NCBI GenBank assembly: GCA_029907475.1
Contig: JARYLU010000008.1
Coordinates: forward strand, 1-64,000
Source of the DNA: Bacillota bacterium
GTDB lineage: Bacteria > Bacillota > DSM-12270 > Thermacetogeniales > Thermacetogeniaceae
Direction of reading: 5' to 3'
Length of the DNA stretch: 64,000 nt
In this document: piece after piece, positions 9,210 to 19,524 of the stretch
How positions within the stretch are numbered: position 1 is the first letter of the stretch
Layout of the letters: every line of letters starts with the position of its first letter
The notes under the pieces: model-generated
What the model saw: only the letters and a program-made list of their open reading frames with translations
The model's database searches: none
What the model was told of the DNA's origin: nothing
Position numbers and translations under genes: made by a program

Positions 9210-9926
9210 GTGGTTTCAAAAATCCTCGTAGTCGACGACGAGGAATCCATCGTAAAACTCGTTTCCTTCAATTTGAACAAGGAAGGATTTCACACAATCA
9301 GTGCCGGGGACGGCCGGGAGGCGTGGGAGATCATTCAAAGAGAAAAGCCGGACCTGATTGTTTTAGATGTGATGCTACCAGAAATGGACGGCTTCTCCCT
9401 CTGCCGCTTGCTGCGCCAGGAAGGCTTCAAGACGCCGATTTTAATGCTGACCGCCAAAGACGAGGAAATTGATAAGGTGCTGGGTTTGGAGATCGGAGCG
9501 GACGATTATTTGACCAAACCGTTCAGCCCGCGGGAGCTGGTGGCGCGGGTAAAGGCGATCCTGCGCCGTACTGGAGAAAAGGAGCGGAACTCGGAAGAAC
9601 GGCTTGATTTCGGAGACCTTACGATTTTTCCGAGGAGATACGAGGTAAGGCTCAAAGGAGATCAGCTGGCCCTTACACCGAAGGAATTTGAGTTGCTCCT
9701 CATGTTCGGCCGGAGCGCAGGTCTTGTCTTGAGCAGGGAGTATATTCTTCAGACACTCTGGGGTTACGACTTTTACGGGGATACACGGGTTGTTGATGTT
9801 CACATCAGCCACCTGCGGGAGAAGATCGAGGAGGACCCCGGGCACCCGCGTTATATTAAAACAGTACGGGGAGTTGGGTACAAGTTCCACGAGCCGCTGA
9901 AAGAAGACGAAGAAATGGGATCCTGA
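9210..9926 (+). CDS. phoP: Two-component response regulator, PhoP/PhoB type
   Basis: OmpR/PhoB-family regulator of 238 residues. The receiver domain (1-120) has acidic DD at 9-10, phospho-acceptor Asp53 (LIVLDVMLPEMDG) and Lys in the DYLTKPF motif. The C-terminal winged helix (about 135-230) ends in the family motif VRGVGYKF. Start GTG 9210, AAGGAGG 9 nt upstream. The histidine kinase begins 17 nt downstream, and pstB and phoU follow, so phosphate-starvation control (PhoPR) is the best reading. WalR-type regulators look alike; the pst/phoU context decides. Confidence 0.9.
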   Translation: MVSKILVVDDEESIVKLVSFNLNKEGFHTISAGDGREAWEIIQREKPDLIVLDVMLPEMDGFSLCRLLRQEGFKTPILMLTAKDEEIDKVLGLEIGADDYLTKPFSPRELVARVKAILRRTGEKERNSEERLDFGDLTIFPRRYEVRLKGDQLALTPKEFELLLMFGRSAGLVLSREYILQTLWGYDFYGDTRVVDVHISHLREKIEEDPGHPRYIKTVRGVGYKFHEPLKEDEEMGS

Positions 9927-9943
9927 GCAAGATCAAAACGAGG

Positions 9944-11683
9944 GTGACCCTGGGCTACATCTTCCTTTTCTGCTGTTCGCTCCTTGTTCTAGGGGGAATT
10001 CTTTCCCGGTTTTTATGGAACTCCCAGGTGGATTTCCTCCAAACCGAGCTGGAACGGAAGGCAGAACTCCTCAAGACTACCTGCGATTGGGATGCTCTGA
10101 CCGGGTCTCATGAGCTTAATAAATTCCGGAGGATTGCGGGTGCCAGGATAACCCTGATCGATCCGGCGGGGGAGGTTCTGGCCGATTCGGATTATCACCC
10201 CCGGCAGCTTCAGAACCAAAAAAACGCTCCTGAAGTGAAGGCAGCGTTGCAATCCGGGTACGGTTCCAGCATCAGGCGTGGCGAAAAGGAAGACGCTTAC
10301 TTCCTTTTCGTGGCATCGACCATTCCGGAGAAGAACCGCGAGGCTGCGGGGGTTTTACGCCTCTCCGTTCCCCTGTCCCAGGTTGACGCCTCAATTACGA
10401 AAATGTGGCGGATTTTCTTCGGGGCACTCCTTGTTATTCTTGCTGTGGGAAGTTTCTTGAGCAGGCGCCTGGCGACAGGTCTAACCCGCCCTTTGTCGGA
10501 AATTACTGCGGTTGCCCGCCGGATTGCTCAAGGGGATTGGGAGATCGAGCTGGGCCCGCTTACTCAGGGTGAAGTTGGGGAACTGGCGGCTGCAGTGAAC
10601 GGGATGTCCCGGACCCTCAAGGAAAAGGTCCGGGAACTGGCCGAAAGCAAGGTAAGGTTGGAAGCGGTTCTGGCGAACATGGAAAGCGGTGTTCTGCTGG
10701 CCGACCATGTGGGGCACATCAGCCTGGTCAACCGGGCCGCAGAAAAACTCCTCGGAATTACAGAAAAAGACGTCCTGGGGAAGTCCCATGTAGAGGTCGT
10801 TAAAAACTACCTTTTGAGTTCTTTGATCGATGAAGTGCTCAGGACGCGAGAGCGCAGAAAAGAGGAGGTCGCTTTAATTTTCCCCAAGGAGCGAATTTTA
10901 GAGGCGCATGCCGCTCCCATTTTCGGTGCCCGGCAGGAGCCGCGCGGGGTTGTGGTGGTGCTTCATGATATCAGTGAAATCAGACGCCTTGAAAGGGTGC
11001 GCGCCGAGTTTGTGGCGAATGTTTCTCACGAACTGAAGACGCCGATTACGGCAGTTAAAGGGTTTGCCGAAACCCTCCTCTCGGGTGCCCTTTATAATTA
11101 CCGGGCAGCCGAGGAATTCGTACACATCATTAACGAAGAAGCCGAGCGTTTGAGCCGGTTAATTCTCGATCTTTTAGAACTTTCAAAGATCGAGTCCAGA
11201 GAGGTCAAAATGCAAGTTGAGCCCCTGGAGCTGGGGGCGCAAATCAAGTGGATTGTCAACAAGCTGAAGCCTCAGTTCCAGAAAAAGGGGTTGACACTGA
11301 GTACCGATCTTCCCGCCGGGGCATTCTTTGTCCAGGCGGACCGCGACCGGTTAGAGCAGGTTTTTTTAAACCTTTTAGATAACAGCCTGAAATACACACC
11401 CGGCGGCGGGCAGGTGGAGGTATCCCTGCAAGAGCAGGAGAATGAGGTTGTTGTTGGGATTAAAGATAACGGTATCGGGATTCCTTCAGAAGATCTCCCC
11501 CGGATTTTCGAGCGCTTCTACCGGGTTGACAAGGCGCGGAGCCGCAAGTTAGGAGGAACCGGTCTCGGTTTGGCCATTGTCAAGCATCTTGTGGAGGCGC
11601 ACCGGGGGCGCGTTTGGGTGGAAAGCGAGCTGGGGAAGGGTTCGGTGTTTTACTTTTCCCTGCCTCAAGAACAAAAAGAATAA
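9944..11683 (+). CDS. phoR: Sensor histidine kinase, PhoR type
   Basis: Membrane sensor kinase of 579 residues. One helix near 3-22, an extracytoplasmic domain, a second helix near 150-172, HAMP (about 175-230), PAS (about 240-340), then HisKA with the phospho-acceptor His near 362 in [16 protein letters not shown], and HATPase_c with N box ([13 protein letters not shown]), G1 (DNGIGIP), F box and G2 ([12 protein letters not shown]). Partner of the regulator upstream. Start taken as GTG 9944, with a weak GAGG upstream. Full-length, unlike the kinase fragment at 41745-42206. Confidence 0.92.
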   Translation: MTLGYIFLFCCSLLVLGGILSRFLWNSQVDFLQTELERKAELLKTTCDWDALTGSHELNKFRRIAGARITLIDPAGEVLADSDYHPRQLQNQKNAPEVKAALQSGYGSSIRRGEKEDAYFLFVASTIPEKNREAAGVLRLSVPLSQVDASITKMWRIFFGALLVILAVGSFLSRRLATGLTRPLSEITAVARRIAQGDWEIELGPLTQGEVGELAAAVNGMSRTLKEKVRELAESKVRLEAVLANMESGVLLADHVGHISLVNRAAEKLLGITEKDVLGKSHVEVVKNYLLSSLIDEVLRTRERRKEEVALIFPKERILEAHAAPIFGARQEPRGVVVVLHDISEIRRLERVRAEFVANVSHELKTPITAVKGFAETLLSGALYNYRAAEEFVHIINEEAERLSRLILDLLELSKIESREVKMQVEPLELGAQIKWIVNKLKPQFQKKGLTLSTDLPAGAFFVQADRDRLEQVFLNLLDNSLKYTPGGGQVEVSLQEQENEVVVGIKDNGIGIPSEDLPRIFERFYRVDKARSRKLGGTGLGLAIVKHLVEAHRGRVWVESELGKGSVFYFSLPQEQKE

Positions 11684-11721
11684 TCAAGAGAAAACAGCAG
11701 ACGCGAGGAGTGTCAAGGGAG

Positions 11722-12540
11722 ATGCTTGCGGTAGTAAAAAAAGAAGTGCCGGGACAGAAGGAAGGTGCCGGAGAAGTGATTTCCAGAGGGATTAAAATCA
11801 AGGTTAAGGACCTGGATTTTTACTACGGAACCAACCACGTGCTGAAGAACATCGAGTTGGATATTGGTTCCCGCCAGGTGACGGCTCTCATCGGCCCTTC
11901 CGGCTGCGGAAAATCAACTTTGCTGCGTACCTTTAACAGGATGAACGATCTCATCCCGGGAGTAACCATCAGGGGAAAAGTCCTGTTGGATGGAGAGGAT
12001 ATTTACAATGCTCATGTGGATGTGGTAAACTTGCGCAAAAGAGTAGGGATGGTATTTCAGCGGCCTAATCCCTTCCCGAAATCCGTTTTTGAGAACGTCG
12101 CCTACGGGCCGCGCCGCCACGGCATCAGGGACCGGCGCCGCCTTGCCGAAATTGTCGAAGAAAGTTTGAGAAAGGCAGCTCTCTGGGGCGAGGTTAAGAA
12201 CCAGCTTCACGTATCGGCCCTTCAACTGTCTGGGGGCCAGCAGCAACGGCTCTGTATTGCCCGTGCGCTGGCCGTGGAGCCGGATGTTTTGCTGATGGAT
12301 GAACCCTGTTCCGCCCTTGATCCGATTTCCACCGCAAAGATTGAGGATTTGATCGACGAATTGCAGCAGGAGTATACCATCGTGATTGTAACCCATAACA
12401 TGCAGCAGGCGGCGCGTGTTTCCCAGTATACGGCTTTTCTTTTAAACGGTGAATTGATCGAATTTGGCCAGACGGAAACACTTTTTACAAATCCAGAAAA
12501 AAAAGAAACAGAAGATTATATTACAGGCCGGTTTGGTTAG
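11722..12540 (+). CDS. pstB: Phosphate ABC transporter ATP-binding protein PstB
   Basis: ATPase of the high-affinity Pst phosphate importer. Walker [10 protein letters not shown] near residue 58-66, signature LSGGQQQR near 169-176, Walker [14 protein letters not shown], and switch His in [11 protein letters not shown]. PstB-specific features include [10 protein letters not shown] and the phrase [13 protein letters not shown]. Start ATG 11722 gives 272 residues; a longer frame back to 11614 overlaps phoR by 70 nt and lacks family homology, and GTG 11710 is another option. No pstS, pstC or pstA is in this cluster, which is unusual. phoU follows at 38 nt. Confidence 0.92.
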   Translation: MLAVVKKEVPGQKEGAGEVISRGIKIKVKDLDFYYGTNHVLKNIELDIGSRQVTALIGPSGCGKSTLLRTFNRMNDLIPGVTIRGKVLLDGEDIYNAHVDVVNLRKRVGMVFQRPNPFPKSVFENVAYGPRRHGIRDRRRLAEIVEESLRKAALWGEVKNQLHVSALQLSGGQQQRLCIARALAVEPDVLLMDEPCSALDPISTAKIEDLIDELQQEYTIVIVTHNMQQAARVSQYTAFLLNGELIEFGQTETLFTNPEKKETEDYITGRFG

Positions 12541-12578
12541 AGGCCGCCGGGTGCTCTGAGCAGGAAGGGGGGAGAGGG

Positions 12579-13238
12579 ATGGCGGCACGGAAGTCTTTTC
12601 AAGAACAACTGGAGGAACTCCAGCAGGAAGTCTTGAAAATGGGTACTCTTGTCGAGCAGGCCATTTTTAACTCGGTTAAATCCCTGAAAGAGCGCGACGA
12701 AGCCCTGGCGCAGCAGGTCCTCGATGGCGACGATTTAATTGACGACTACCAGGTCAAAATCGAAGATCTTTGCGTTAAACTCCTTGCCCTCCAGCAACCG
12801 ATGGCGTGCGACTTGAGAGTGATCAGTACCGCCATGAAAATTGTTACAGATTTAGAGAGAATGGCCGACCACGCGGTGGATATCGCAAAGGTTACAATCC
12901 GGCTTGCGGGCCAGCCTCTCATTAAACCGCTGATTGACATCCCCCGCATGGCAGAAATCACCCAGAAGATGGTCCGGGAAAGCCTCGTTGCCTATGTCAG
13001 GCATGATGCCGATCACGTTATCCAGTTAATAGATTCTGACCACGAGGTTGACGGGCTTTACTGCCAGGTTTTGAGGGAGCTCTTGACTTTTATGATGGAG
13101 GACCCCCGCACGATCCGGCAGGCTACCCAGCTTCTTTTCGTTGCCCAGCATTTGGAGCGGATCGCAGACCACGCCACGAATATCGGGGAGTGGGTCTATT
13201 ACATGGTTACTGGAGCGCGGAAAAATCTCAATGTTTAA
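12579..13238 (+). CDS. phoU: Phosphate signalling regulator PhoU
   Basis: A 219-residue all-helical protein with two PhoU repeats. Each carries an E/DxxxD metal-cluster motif (DLERMADHAVDIA near 88-100 and LERIADHATNIGEWV near 192-206). PhoU links Pst transporter status to PhoR and represses the Pho response. ATG start with GGGGGGAGAGGG just upstream. The position after phoP-phoR-pstB is canonical. Family length and motifs complete. Confidence 0.95.
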   Translation: MAARKSFQEQLEELQQEVLKMGTLVEQAIFNSVKSLKERDEALAQQVLDGDDLIDDYQVKIEDLCVKLLALQQPMACDLRVISTAMKIVTDLERMADHAVDIAKVTIRLAGQPLIKPLIDIPRMAEITQKMVRESLVAYVRHDADHVIQLIDSDHEVDGLYCQVLRELLTFMMEDPRTIRQATQLLFVAQHLERIADHATNIGEWVYYMVTGARKNLNV

Positions 13239-13255
13239 TTCAGGGGGTAAAAACT

Positions 13256-14572
13256 GTGAATTATGATGAAGCGCTGGATTTTCTTACCGGTTTAACGAAA
13301 TTCGGGGTTAATTTCGGGCTTGGACGGATCGCGCACCTCCTTAATTTGCTGGGCAACCCTCAGCGCGCCCTCCGCGTCATCCACATCGGAGGAACGAACG
13401 GCAAAGGAACAACTGCAATGATGGTGGCGCGCATTTTAGAAAATACCGGTGCGAGGGTGGGACTTTTTACTTCACCCCACCTCCACAGCTATACAGAGCG
13501 TTACTTAATTAACCGCATTCCCATCTCCGAAGCAAGGTTCGCGGCACTCATGACGCGGCTCAGGCCCCTGTTGGAAGAGATGGTACAGGAAGGCCGGGAG
13601 CACCCAACAGAGTTCGAGGTCTGCACCGCCCTTGCCTTTCTCTATTTTGCCGAAGAAAAGGTCGACTTTCTCGTACTCGAAGTTGGTTTAGGGGGGGCGA
13701 TCGATTCTACAAATGTTGTCCCTTGCCCCCTGGTTGCGGTCATCACGAATGTTGCCTTCGATCACATGGAGTATCTGGGAACAACTCTTGAGGAAATTGC
13801 GGGAGTGAAGGCAGGGATCATCAAGAAAAAGGGGTACGTGGTAACTGCCGCCGGGGAACCCGAGGCCTTGAAAGTGATCGAGGCCAGGTGCGAGGCTGAG
13901 GGCGCTTCCCTGCTGCGGGTAGGGAAGGATCTTACCTGGGAAGTCAAAGCCGCCACCCCGCAGGGAACCTCTTTTGCTTTGCACAGCCCATGGGGACACT
14001 ATCTTAATTTATTTCTACCCCTCGCGGGAAAATACCAGGTTATTAACGCCGCCACGGCTTTAGGGGTCCTCGAAATTTTGCGCCACGTCTACGGGGTAGA
14101 CGTCACCCCGGAGCAGATCCGTACCGGTTTTTCCCAGGTTTACTGGCCTGCACGGCTGGAATTACTGGCGCTAAACCCGCAGGTGCTGGTAGATGTCACT
14201 CACAATCATGACGGGGCGCGCGCCCTGAGTGCAGCACTGAGGGAAATTTATGATTACCGGAAGCTGATCCTGGTAATAGGAATGCTCGGGGATAAGGAAC
14301 GGGAGAAAGTCGTCCGGGAACTGGCTCCCCTGGCTACTACAGTAATTGTGACGAAACCGAATAGCCCCCGGGCTGGTGATTGGGAAAGGTTAGCGGAAGA
14401 GGCGCGCCTGTATGCGCCTCGGGTGCGGGTGATTGAAGAGATTCCCGAGGCGATTTCGTCCGCCCTTGCTGAGGCCGCCGGGGGGGACTTGGTGTGCATC
14501 ACAGGTTCTTTTTATATGGTTGCGGAGGCAAGGGCCTTTTTGTTGAGCCAGTTCAGCGTTCCGGTTCTGTAG
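13256..14572 (+). CDS. folC: Bifunctional folylpolyglutamate/dihydrofolate synthase
   Basis: Mur-ligase-family enzyme that adds glutamates to folates. The P-loop GGTNGKGTT lies near residue 44-52, followed by the folate-loop region SPHLHSYTERYLIN, the conserved LEVGLGGAIDSTNV block, and the C-terminal Mur ligase domain (LVDVTHNHDGA; the usual motif is HNP or HNxxG). Start GTG 13256 with GGGGG about 9 nt upstream gives 438 residues; a longer frame from 13190 would overlap phoU. Last gene of the pho cluster by position; no functional link to phosphate is implied. Confidence 0.93.
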   Translation: MNYDEALDFLTGLTKFGVNFGLGRIAHLLNLLGNPQRALRVIHIGGTNGKGTTAMMVARILENTGARVGLFTSPHLHSYTERYLINRIPISEARFAALMTRLRPLLEEMVQEGREHPTEFEVCTALAFLYFAEEKVDFLVLEVGLGGAIDSTNVVPCPLVAVITNVAFDHMEYLGTTLEEIAGVKAGIIKKKGYVVTAAGEPEALKVIEARCEAEGASLLRVGKDLTWEVKAATPQGTSFALHSPWGHYLNLFLPLAGKYQVINAATALGVLEILRHVYGVDVTPEQIRTGFSQVYWPARLELLALNPQVLVDVTHNHDGARALSAALREIYDYRKLILVIGMLGDKEREKVVRELAPLATTVIVTKPNSPRAGDWERLAEEARLYAPRVRVIEEIPEAISSALAEAAGGDLVCITGSFYMVAEARAFLLSQFSVPVL

Positions 14573-14650
14573 ACCGGATTTAAAAAAACAGGACTGCTTT
14601 CAGCCGCGGCAGCTTGGGGACCAGTTGAGGAAGGGGGATAAGATAAGGTT

Positions 14651-15289
14651 TTGAAAACCCTCAAAATACCTGAAGCGACTGTAATGCGTCTTTCTGTATA
14701 CTCGCGATTTCTGGAACAAGCCGAGCACCATGGAATTGTCACCGTATCTTCCGGAGATATCGCGGAGGGGGTGGGGGTCAGTCCCGCCCAGGTTCGCAAG
14801 GACCTGGCTTATTTCGGCGAATTCGGGACACGGGGCGTGGGTTACAACGTAAGTGACCTTTACCAGCAGATCAGGCGAATTTTAGGCTTAAACCGGGAGT
14901 GGCCGGTAGTACTGGTAGGGGCGGGGAAGCTCGGTTCCGCTCTTGCTCGCTACCAGGGCTTTTTAGGCCGGGGCTTCCGAATTATCGGGGTCTTTGATAA
15001 TGATCCCGGCCAGTTCGGGCGCAAGCTGAACGGAAGCGAGGTTCTGCCGATCTCGCAGTTAGAAGAAGTGGTTCAGAAGAATGGAGTAGAAATTGGGATT
15101 ATAACCGTGCCTGCCGCGGCCGCTCAGGAGGTAGCCGATCGCCTGGTCAATGCCGGGATTAAAGCAATCCTCAATTTTTCTCCCCGGGTTTTGAATGTGC
15201 CAGGTCAGGTTGTGATCCGGAATGTGGATTTTTCGGTCAACCTGGAAGTCCTGACATTTAATTTAGGACTCACCAACAAGCACTTTTAA
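14651..15289 (+). CDS. rex: Redox-sensing transcriptional repressor Rex
   Basis: NAD+/NADH-sensing DNA-binding repressor of 212 residues. N-terminal winged helix (about 1-78) with [24 protein letters not shown], the Rex recognition-helix region, and a Rossmann domain with [12 protein letters not shown] near 93-104 and [10 protein letters not shown]. The C-terminal domain-swap helix is complete. Start TTG 14651 in a purine-rich context. Rex usually controls fermentation, hydrogenase and respiratory genes in Clostridia, so the ech operon is a plausible target, but no full Rex box was found in front of it. Confidence 0.95.
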   Translation: MKTLKIPEATVMRLSVYSRFLEQAEHHGIVTVSSGDIAEGVGVSPAQVRKDLAYFGEFGTRGVGYNVSDLYQQIRRILGLNREWPVVLVGAGKLGSALARYQGFLGRGFRIIGVFDNDPGQFGRKLNGSEVLPISQLEEVVQKNGVEIGIITVPAAAAQEVADRLVNAGIKAILNFSPRVLNVPGQVVIRNVDFSVNLEVLTFNLGLTNKHF

Positions 15290-15406
15290 TTTTTATGGAA
15301 AGATTTGTGAATTTAGGTACGTTCTACCGGGACCGGGGTGCTTGTCAGCCGGAATCGAAAGTGCTAGACTTAAGAACAAGAAATAAGAAAAGGAGCAAAA
15401 AATTTA

Positions 15407-15667
15407 ATGAAGGGATACGGAAACTATCGGAGTCCTTGGCTGCTGGTAATTTTATTGATTCTGGGAGGCATTTTTGGCAGTCTTATCGGCGAGGCGCTGG
15501 GTGCCATCCCCGCCCTCGCCATCTTGCGTGAGGGGCGGTCTGTTGGACTTCCTGTAACCACTTTGGACCTGGAAGTTTTAGCCCTTACCCTGGGGTTCAC
15601 TATTAAAGTGAATCTGATCAGCCTGGTCGGGTTTATTGCCGCCTTTCTGGTCTACCGCAATCTCTAG
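15407..15667 (+). CDS. DUF4321 family small membrane protein
   Basis: An 86-residue protein with a helix near 10-32 (LLVILLILGGIFGSLIGEAL) and a second near 60-82, separated by a short loop. This is the DUF4321 pattern often seen next to maf and radC in Clostridia. ATG start with AAGGAG upstream. Function unknown. It starts the maf-radC group; the maf GTG is 13 nt downstream. Confidence 0.8.
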   Translation: MKGYGNYRSPWLLVILLILGGIFGSLIGEALGAIPALAILREGRSVGLPVTTLDLEVLALTLGFTIKVNLISLVGFIAAFLVYRNL

Positions 15668-15680
15668 GGAATGAGCCGTC

Positions 15681-16277
15681 GTGCAGGAAATCATTTTGGC
15701 CTCAGCTTCACCCCGTCGGGCAGCGCTCCTCAGGTCCCTGGGGGTTCCGTTTCGGGTTTTACCGAGTCAAATTGAAGAAAATACGAAGCTTAACCTGGCA
15801 GCTCCGGAACTTGCTTTAAAACAAGCAGGCCAGAAGGCAGAGGTAATTGCGTTGAGACACCCGCAGGCAATTGTATTGGGTGCCGATACTATCGTTTGCT
15901 GTGGAGAAGAGGTCCTGGGAAAACCGCGGGATTACAGGGAAGCGTTCCAGATGCTGCAGATGCTCGCGGGACGCGTTCATGAGGTAAGTACCGGCCTGGT
16001 CTTAAGGCAGGAAAGCACAGGGCGGTTACGGGAAGAAGTCGTTACAACGAGGGTTTTCTTTCGCAATTTAAGCGAAGAAGAGATTCGCGGTTATCTCGCG
16101 ACCGGCGAGTCTTTTGATAAAGCGGGGGGTTATGGAATTCAAGGGTACGGTGCTTTACTGGTCGAAAAGATTGAAGGATGTTACTTTAATGTTGTGGGCC
16201 TTCCCCTGGCAAAATTAGGAGAGATGTTCAAGGATTTTGGAGTTGATTTACTTTGCCGGTGCCTGAATACCATTTAA
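15681..16277 (+). CDS. maf: Maf-like nucleoside triphosphate pyrophosphatase
   Basis: House-cleaning enzyme hydrolysing non-canonical or dTTP/UTP-type nucleotides to monophosphates. It has the N-terminal Maf signature ILASASPRRAALLRSLG (residues 5-21), the catalytic Asp in VLGADTIV near 70, GKPRDYREA, and the late KAGGYGIQGYGALLVEKIEG block. 198 residues, family length. Start GTG 15681. Its last 25 bases overlap the start of radC, so the two are probably translationally linked. Confidence 0.95.
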   Translation: MQEIILASASPRRAALLRSLGVPFRVLPSQIEENTKLNLAAPELALKQAGQKAEVIALRHPQAIVLGADTIVCCGEEVLGKPRDYREAFQMLQMLAGRVHEVSTGLVLRQESTGRLREEVVTTRVFFRNLSEEEIRGYLATGESFDKAGGYGIQGYGALLVEKIEGCYFNVVGLPLAKLGEMFKDFGVDLLCRCLNTI

Positions 16278-16948
16278 CGATAAAAGACTTGCCCGAAGAA
16301 CTCAGGCCTCGTGAGCGGATGCAGGTTAGCGGTCCGGGGGCCCTGTCATCCGTTGAGCTTCTCGCCATCATCCTCAGGACAGGCTCCCGGGAGGAGTCCG
16401 CTCTGGAGCTTGCTCACCGCCTCCTGCTGGAACCCCGCGGGCTTCGTTTCCTGGCGGAGGTTTCGCTTGAAGAATTATGTAAACTAAAAGGGATCGGTCT
16501 TGCAAAAGCCGCCCAGATCAAAGCCGCTGTCGAACTCGGAAAGCGCCTCGCCTGTTTGGGCCCCAGCGTGAGACCCGTTGTACGGAGCCCCCAGGAGGTA
16601 TGCACTCTTGTCATGGAGGAAATGTGCTATCTTGACCGGGAGCATTTCCGGGTAATTTTACTGAATACAAAGAATCAGGTTCTTGCCATCGAAACGATTT
16701 CAATTGGTAGTCTTAATTCTTCCCTTGTTCACCCGCGGGAGGTTTTTAAAAGAGCGGTCCAGCGCAGTGCGGCAGCAATTATTTTAGTACATAACCATCC
16801 CAGCGGGGACCCGGCGCCCAGCGCGGAGGATCTCGAGATCACGCGCCGCCTGGAGGAGGCAGGCAGACTAATTGGAATTGAAGTCCTCGACCATATTATT
16901 ATCGGGGATCATACCTTTATCAGTCTCAAGGAAAAAGCCTTAATTTAA
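16253..16948 (+). CDS. radC: RadC family JAB/MPN-domain protein
   Basis: N-terminal helix-hairpin-helix region (LCKLKGIGLAKAAQIKAA, about 72-90) followed by the RadC MPN+ metalloprotease-like domain with HNHPSGDPAPSAED near 179-192, carrying the JAMM HxHxxxxxxxxD ligands. 231 residues. Start TTG 16253 (LPVPEYHLTIKDLPEELRPR), overlapping maf. A role in DNA repair is disputed; many RadC proteins accompany mobile DNA, but this copy sits in the conserved maf-radC-mreB locus. Confidence 0.93.
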   Translation: MPVPEYHLTIKDLPEELRPRERMQVSGPGALSSVELLAIILRTGSREESALELAHRLLLEPRGLRFLAEVSLEELCKLKGIGLAKAAQIKAAVELGKRLACLGPSVRPVVRSPQEVCTLVMEEMCYLDREHFRVILLNTKNQVLAIETISIGSLNSSLVHPREVFKRAVQRSAAAIILVHNHPSGDPAPSAEDLEITRRLEEAGRLIGIEVLDHIIIGDHTFISLKEKALI

Positions 16949-16983
16949 CCCCTCTATTTTCTGCGAGGAAGGAGTAAAAAACG

Positions 16984-18006
16984 GTGTTCTTTGCAAAAGA
17001 TCTCGGAATTGATTTGGGGACGGCAAATACCCTTGTCCACGTCCGGGGAAAAGGGATTGTCCTGATGGAACCTTCAGTTGTGGCAATCCAGCGTGAGACA
17101 GGTGAAATTTTGGCTGTCGGAGAAGAAGCCAAGCAGATGATTGGGCGTACCCCGGGCAATATCATCGCGATCCGGCCGATGAAGGATGGCGTGATTGCAG
17201 ATTTTGACATTACCCAGAGCATGCTCCGCTATTTCATCAACCGCGCCTTACAGAAGCGCACCTTGTTCGTTCGCCCGAGGGTAGTGATCTCCGTGCCGAC
17301 CGGGGTGACGGCGGTGGAGGAGCGGGCCGTCAGGGAGGCGGCCTTACAGGCAGGGGCTAAAGAGGCTTTCTTGATCGAGGAGCCGATGGCTGCGGCAATC
17401 GGGGCAGGTCTCCCTGTTTATGATCCTACCGGGAACATGATTGTAGACATCGGGGGAGGGACCACCGAGGTTGCGGTGATTTCCCTGGGAGGGATTGTAA
17501 CCAGTAGATCCATCAGGGTGGCAGGGGACGAAATGGACGAGGCGATTGTGCAACACATCAAACGCTCCTACAACCTGATGGTTGGGGAAAGAACCGCCGA
17601 AGACATCAAGATCAAGATCGGGTCCGCGGTTTGGGATGGGGGTGGAGCAACTTATCAGGTGCGGGGGCGGGATCTGGTAACAGGGTTGCCGAAAACGGTG
17701 ACAATTACCGCTGAAGAGGTTCAGAAGGCCCTGGCCGAGACTGTAACAAGCATTATCGAGGCAATTAAAGTCTGTCTTGAGAAGACGCCGCCGGAACTGG
17801 CGTCAGATATTATGGACCGGGGGATTGTCCTTGCAGGCGGGGGGTCCTTGCTGCGTCACCTGGACACCCTTGTGAGCGAGGAAACGGGGATTCCGGTTTT
17901 CCTGGCCGAGGAACCTTTGTATGCGGTTGCTCTGGGTACGGGAAAGGCTCTGGAAAATATTGAAATATTGCGGCGTATTCTCTTGCCATCCAAAAGGTTG
18001 AGTTAG
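16984..18006 (+). CDS. mreB: Rod-shape-determining actin homologue MreB
   Basis: Bacterial actin that organises wall elongation. 340 residues with phosphate-1 motif [13 protein letters not shown] near the N-terminus, the phosphate-2 block [18 protein letters not shown] near 159-176, and the adenosine motif [15 protein letters not shown] near 280. Start GTG 16984 with AAGGAG at good spacing. mreC begins 3 nt after its stop, so mreBCD and pbp2 form one operon. Confidence 0.97.
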   Translation: MFFAKDLGIDLGTANTLVHVRGKGIVLMEPSVVAIQRETGEILAVGEEAKQMIGRTPGNIIAIRPMKDGVIADFDITQSMLRYFINRALQKRTLFVRPRVVISVPTGVTAVEERAVREAALQAGAKEAFLIEEPMAAAIGAGLPVYDPTGNMIVDIGGGTTEVAVISLGGIVTSRSIRVAGDEMDEAIVQHIKRSYNLMVGERTAEDIKIKIGSAVWDGGGATYQVRGRDLVTGLPKTVTITAEEVQKALAETVTSIIEAIKVCLEKTPPELASDIMDRGIVLAGGGSLLRHLDTLVSEETGIPVFLAEEPLYAVALGTGKALENIEILRRILLPSKRLS

Positions 18007-18009
18007 GGT

Positions 18010-18900
18010 GTGATTTTTTTGTACCGGCCGCCCTTGCGCAGGAACATCGTCATTCTTGCCGCCGTAATTGTTCTCTGTCTGGGTTTTGCGCGTTTTTCAG
18101 CCAATTTTACAGGGGGAGCAGCGGTTAACCTTTTCCAGGAGATTTTAGCTCCACTCCAAAGCGGAGTGATGTATGTTTGGAGTGGGATCGGTTCCTTTTT
18201 TGAGTATTTTGCCAGGGCGCGCCACCTGCAGGAAGAAAATGCCCTTTTAAGGCGACAGGTGCGGGAGTTGACCTGGGAAAATAACCGCCTGCGTGAGTAT
18301 GTTTATGAGAACCGGAGGTTACTGCGGCTCCTTGACTATAAAGAGCAGAACGCCAGGAGTTTTACCCTTTTAGGGGCGCGGGTGATCAGTCGCTCGCCGA
18401 GCAGCTGGTACAGCACTCTCATCGTGGATCGGGGGAGCGAAGACGGGGTCCAGAGGAACCAGGTGGTTGTTACTGATGCGGGTCTTGTGGGCCGGGTTAC
18501 GTCCGTAGCTTCCCATTCTGCCCGGGTTCTGCTCATTCTCGATCTGGAGGGCGCAGTTGGTGCGATGGTGCAGGATAGTCGTACTGTGGGGATTGTCGAG
18601 GGTAACAAAGACGCACCCGGCTTCCTCAGGATGGTACACCTCCCCTATAACGCGAAGCTAAAGAAGGGGGAGGCGGTTATTACTTCGGGATTGGGAGAGA
18701 TTTTCCCGCGCGGGATCCCAATCGGGGAGATTGTAAAAGTAGAAAACGAGGGAAGTGAACTGGATAAATACGCCCTCGTGCGGCCCTACGTTGATTTTAA
18801 CCGCCTTGAAGAACTTTTTATCATTACAGAAATTCATCAGGTCCCGGAACCGGTGCTTCACGGAGAGAGTGCGCCGGAATCAGGGCAAGAAGCCGCATAA
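18010..18900 (+). CDS. mreC: Rod-shape-determining protein MreC
   Basis: Bitopic protein of 296 residues: a helix near 12-30, a long coiled coil (about 70-108, rich in Leu/Glu/Arg heptads), then the beta-barrel MreC core (LLGARVISRSPSSWYSTLIVD with GLVGRVTSV and VITSGLGEIFPRGIPIGEI). It bridges MreB/MreD and PBP2 in the elongasome. Start GTG 18010, three bases after mreB. Complete. Confidence 0.95.
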   Translation: MIFLYRPPLRRNIVILAAVIVLCLGFARFSANFTGGAAVNLFQEILAPLQSGVMYVWSGIGSFFEYFARARHLQEENALLRRQVRELTWENNRLREYVYENRRLLRLLDYKEQNARSFTLLGARVISRSPSSWYSTLIVDRGSEDGVQRNQVVVTDAGLVGRVTSVASHSARVLLILDLEGAVGAMVQDSRTVGIVEGNKDAPGFLRMVHLPYNAKLKKGEAVITSGLGEIFPRGIPIGEIVKVENEGSELDKYALVRPYVDFNRLEELFIITEIHQVPEPVLHGESAPESGQEAA

Positions 18901-18978
18901 CCGGGAAAAAGCGGGCGCGGGCCTCAAGTTTTCATAAAGTCAAATCTAAGCCTCGGTTTTCCGGCGTGGAGGAAGAGA

Positions 18979-19518
18979 ATGAAAAAGGAGCTTCGCTTTT
19001 TTCTTTTGTTTCTGTTCTTTTTCGTCTCCTTGATTCTCCAGACTACCATTATTCCTTTCTTTCAAGTGGGAGGAGTCATTCCCAACCTGCTCTTAGTCTT
19101 GATTATTTTTACGGCCCTCTATTACGGATCTGGAGTTGGGGGAGCGGTTGGTTTTACGGTTGGGTTGATCCAGGATCTTCTAGTCGGCAGGTATTTCGGC
19201 CTCCTTGCTCTCAGCGGGTTGGTTACCGGATACCTTACAGGCTATCTGGAGGGAAAGGTTTACAAAGAAAACCCGCTGGTCCCTCTTTTGCTCGTTTTTT
19301 CAGGAAGTCTCTGCGCGAGCCTGGTCTTTATCACCGCACGCAGTCTCATCGGTTCTTTTTCTTTCTCACTCCCCCTTGTCTGGCGCGATTTAATCCCGGG
19401 GGCGTTTTATAATACTTTGCTCGCGGTTTTCCTTTTCCGTCCCTTTACCTGGTTGGTGAATCCCCGGCCGTCCCCGGGGGTTGATCCCGTACACATGTAT
19501 TTAGATTACAGGGGGTGA
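18979..19518 (+). CDS. mreD: Rod-shape-determining protein MreD
   Basis: A 179-residue integral membrane protein with five or six predicted helices and the family stretch GVIPNLLLVLIIFTALYYG (about 35-53), followed by GLIQDLLVGRYFGLLAL. Elongasome membrane partner of MreC. ATG start; the PBP2 gene starts 6 nt after its stop, consistent with an operon. Confidence 0.92.
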   Translation: MKKELRFFLLFLFFFVSLILQTTIIPFFQVGGVIPNLLLVLIIFTALYYGSGVGGAVGFTVGLIQDLLVGRYFGLLALSGLVTGYLTGYLEGKVYKENPLVPLLLVFSGSLCASLVFITARSLIGSFSFSLPLVWRDLIPGAFYNTLLAVFLFRPFTWLVNPRPSPGVDPVHMYLDYRG

Positions 19519-19524
19519 AACCCT

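Noticed and set aside
11614-11721. N-terminal extension of pstB
   Set aside because: It overlaps phoR by 70 nt, and its translation has no resemblance to PstB.
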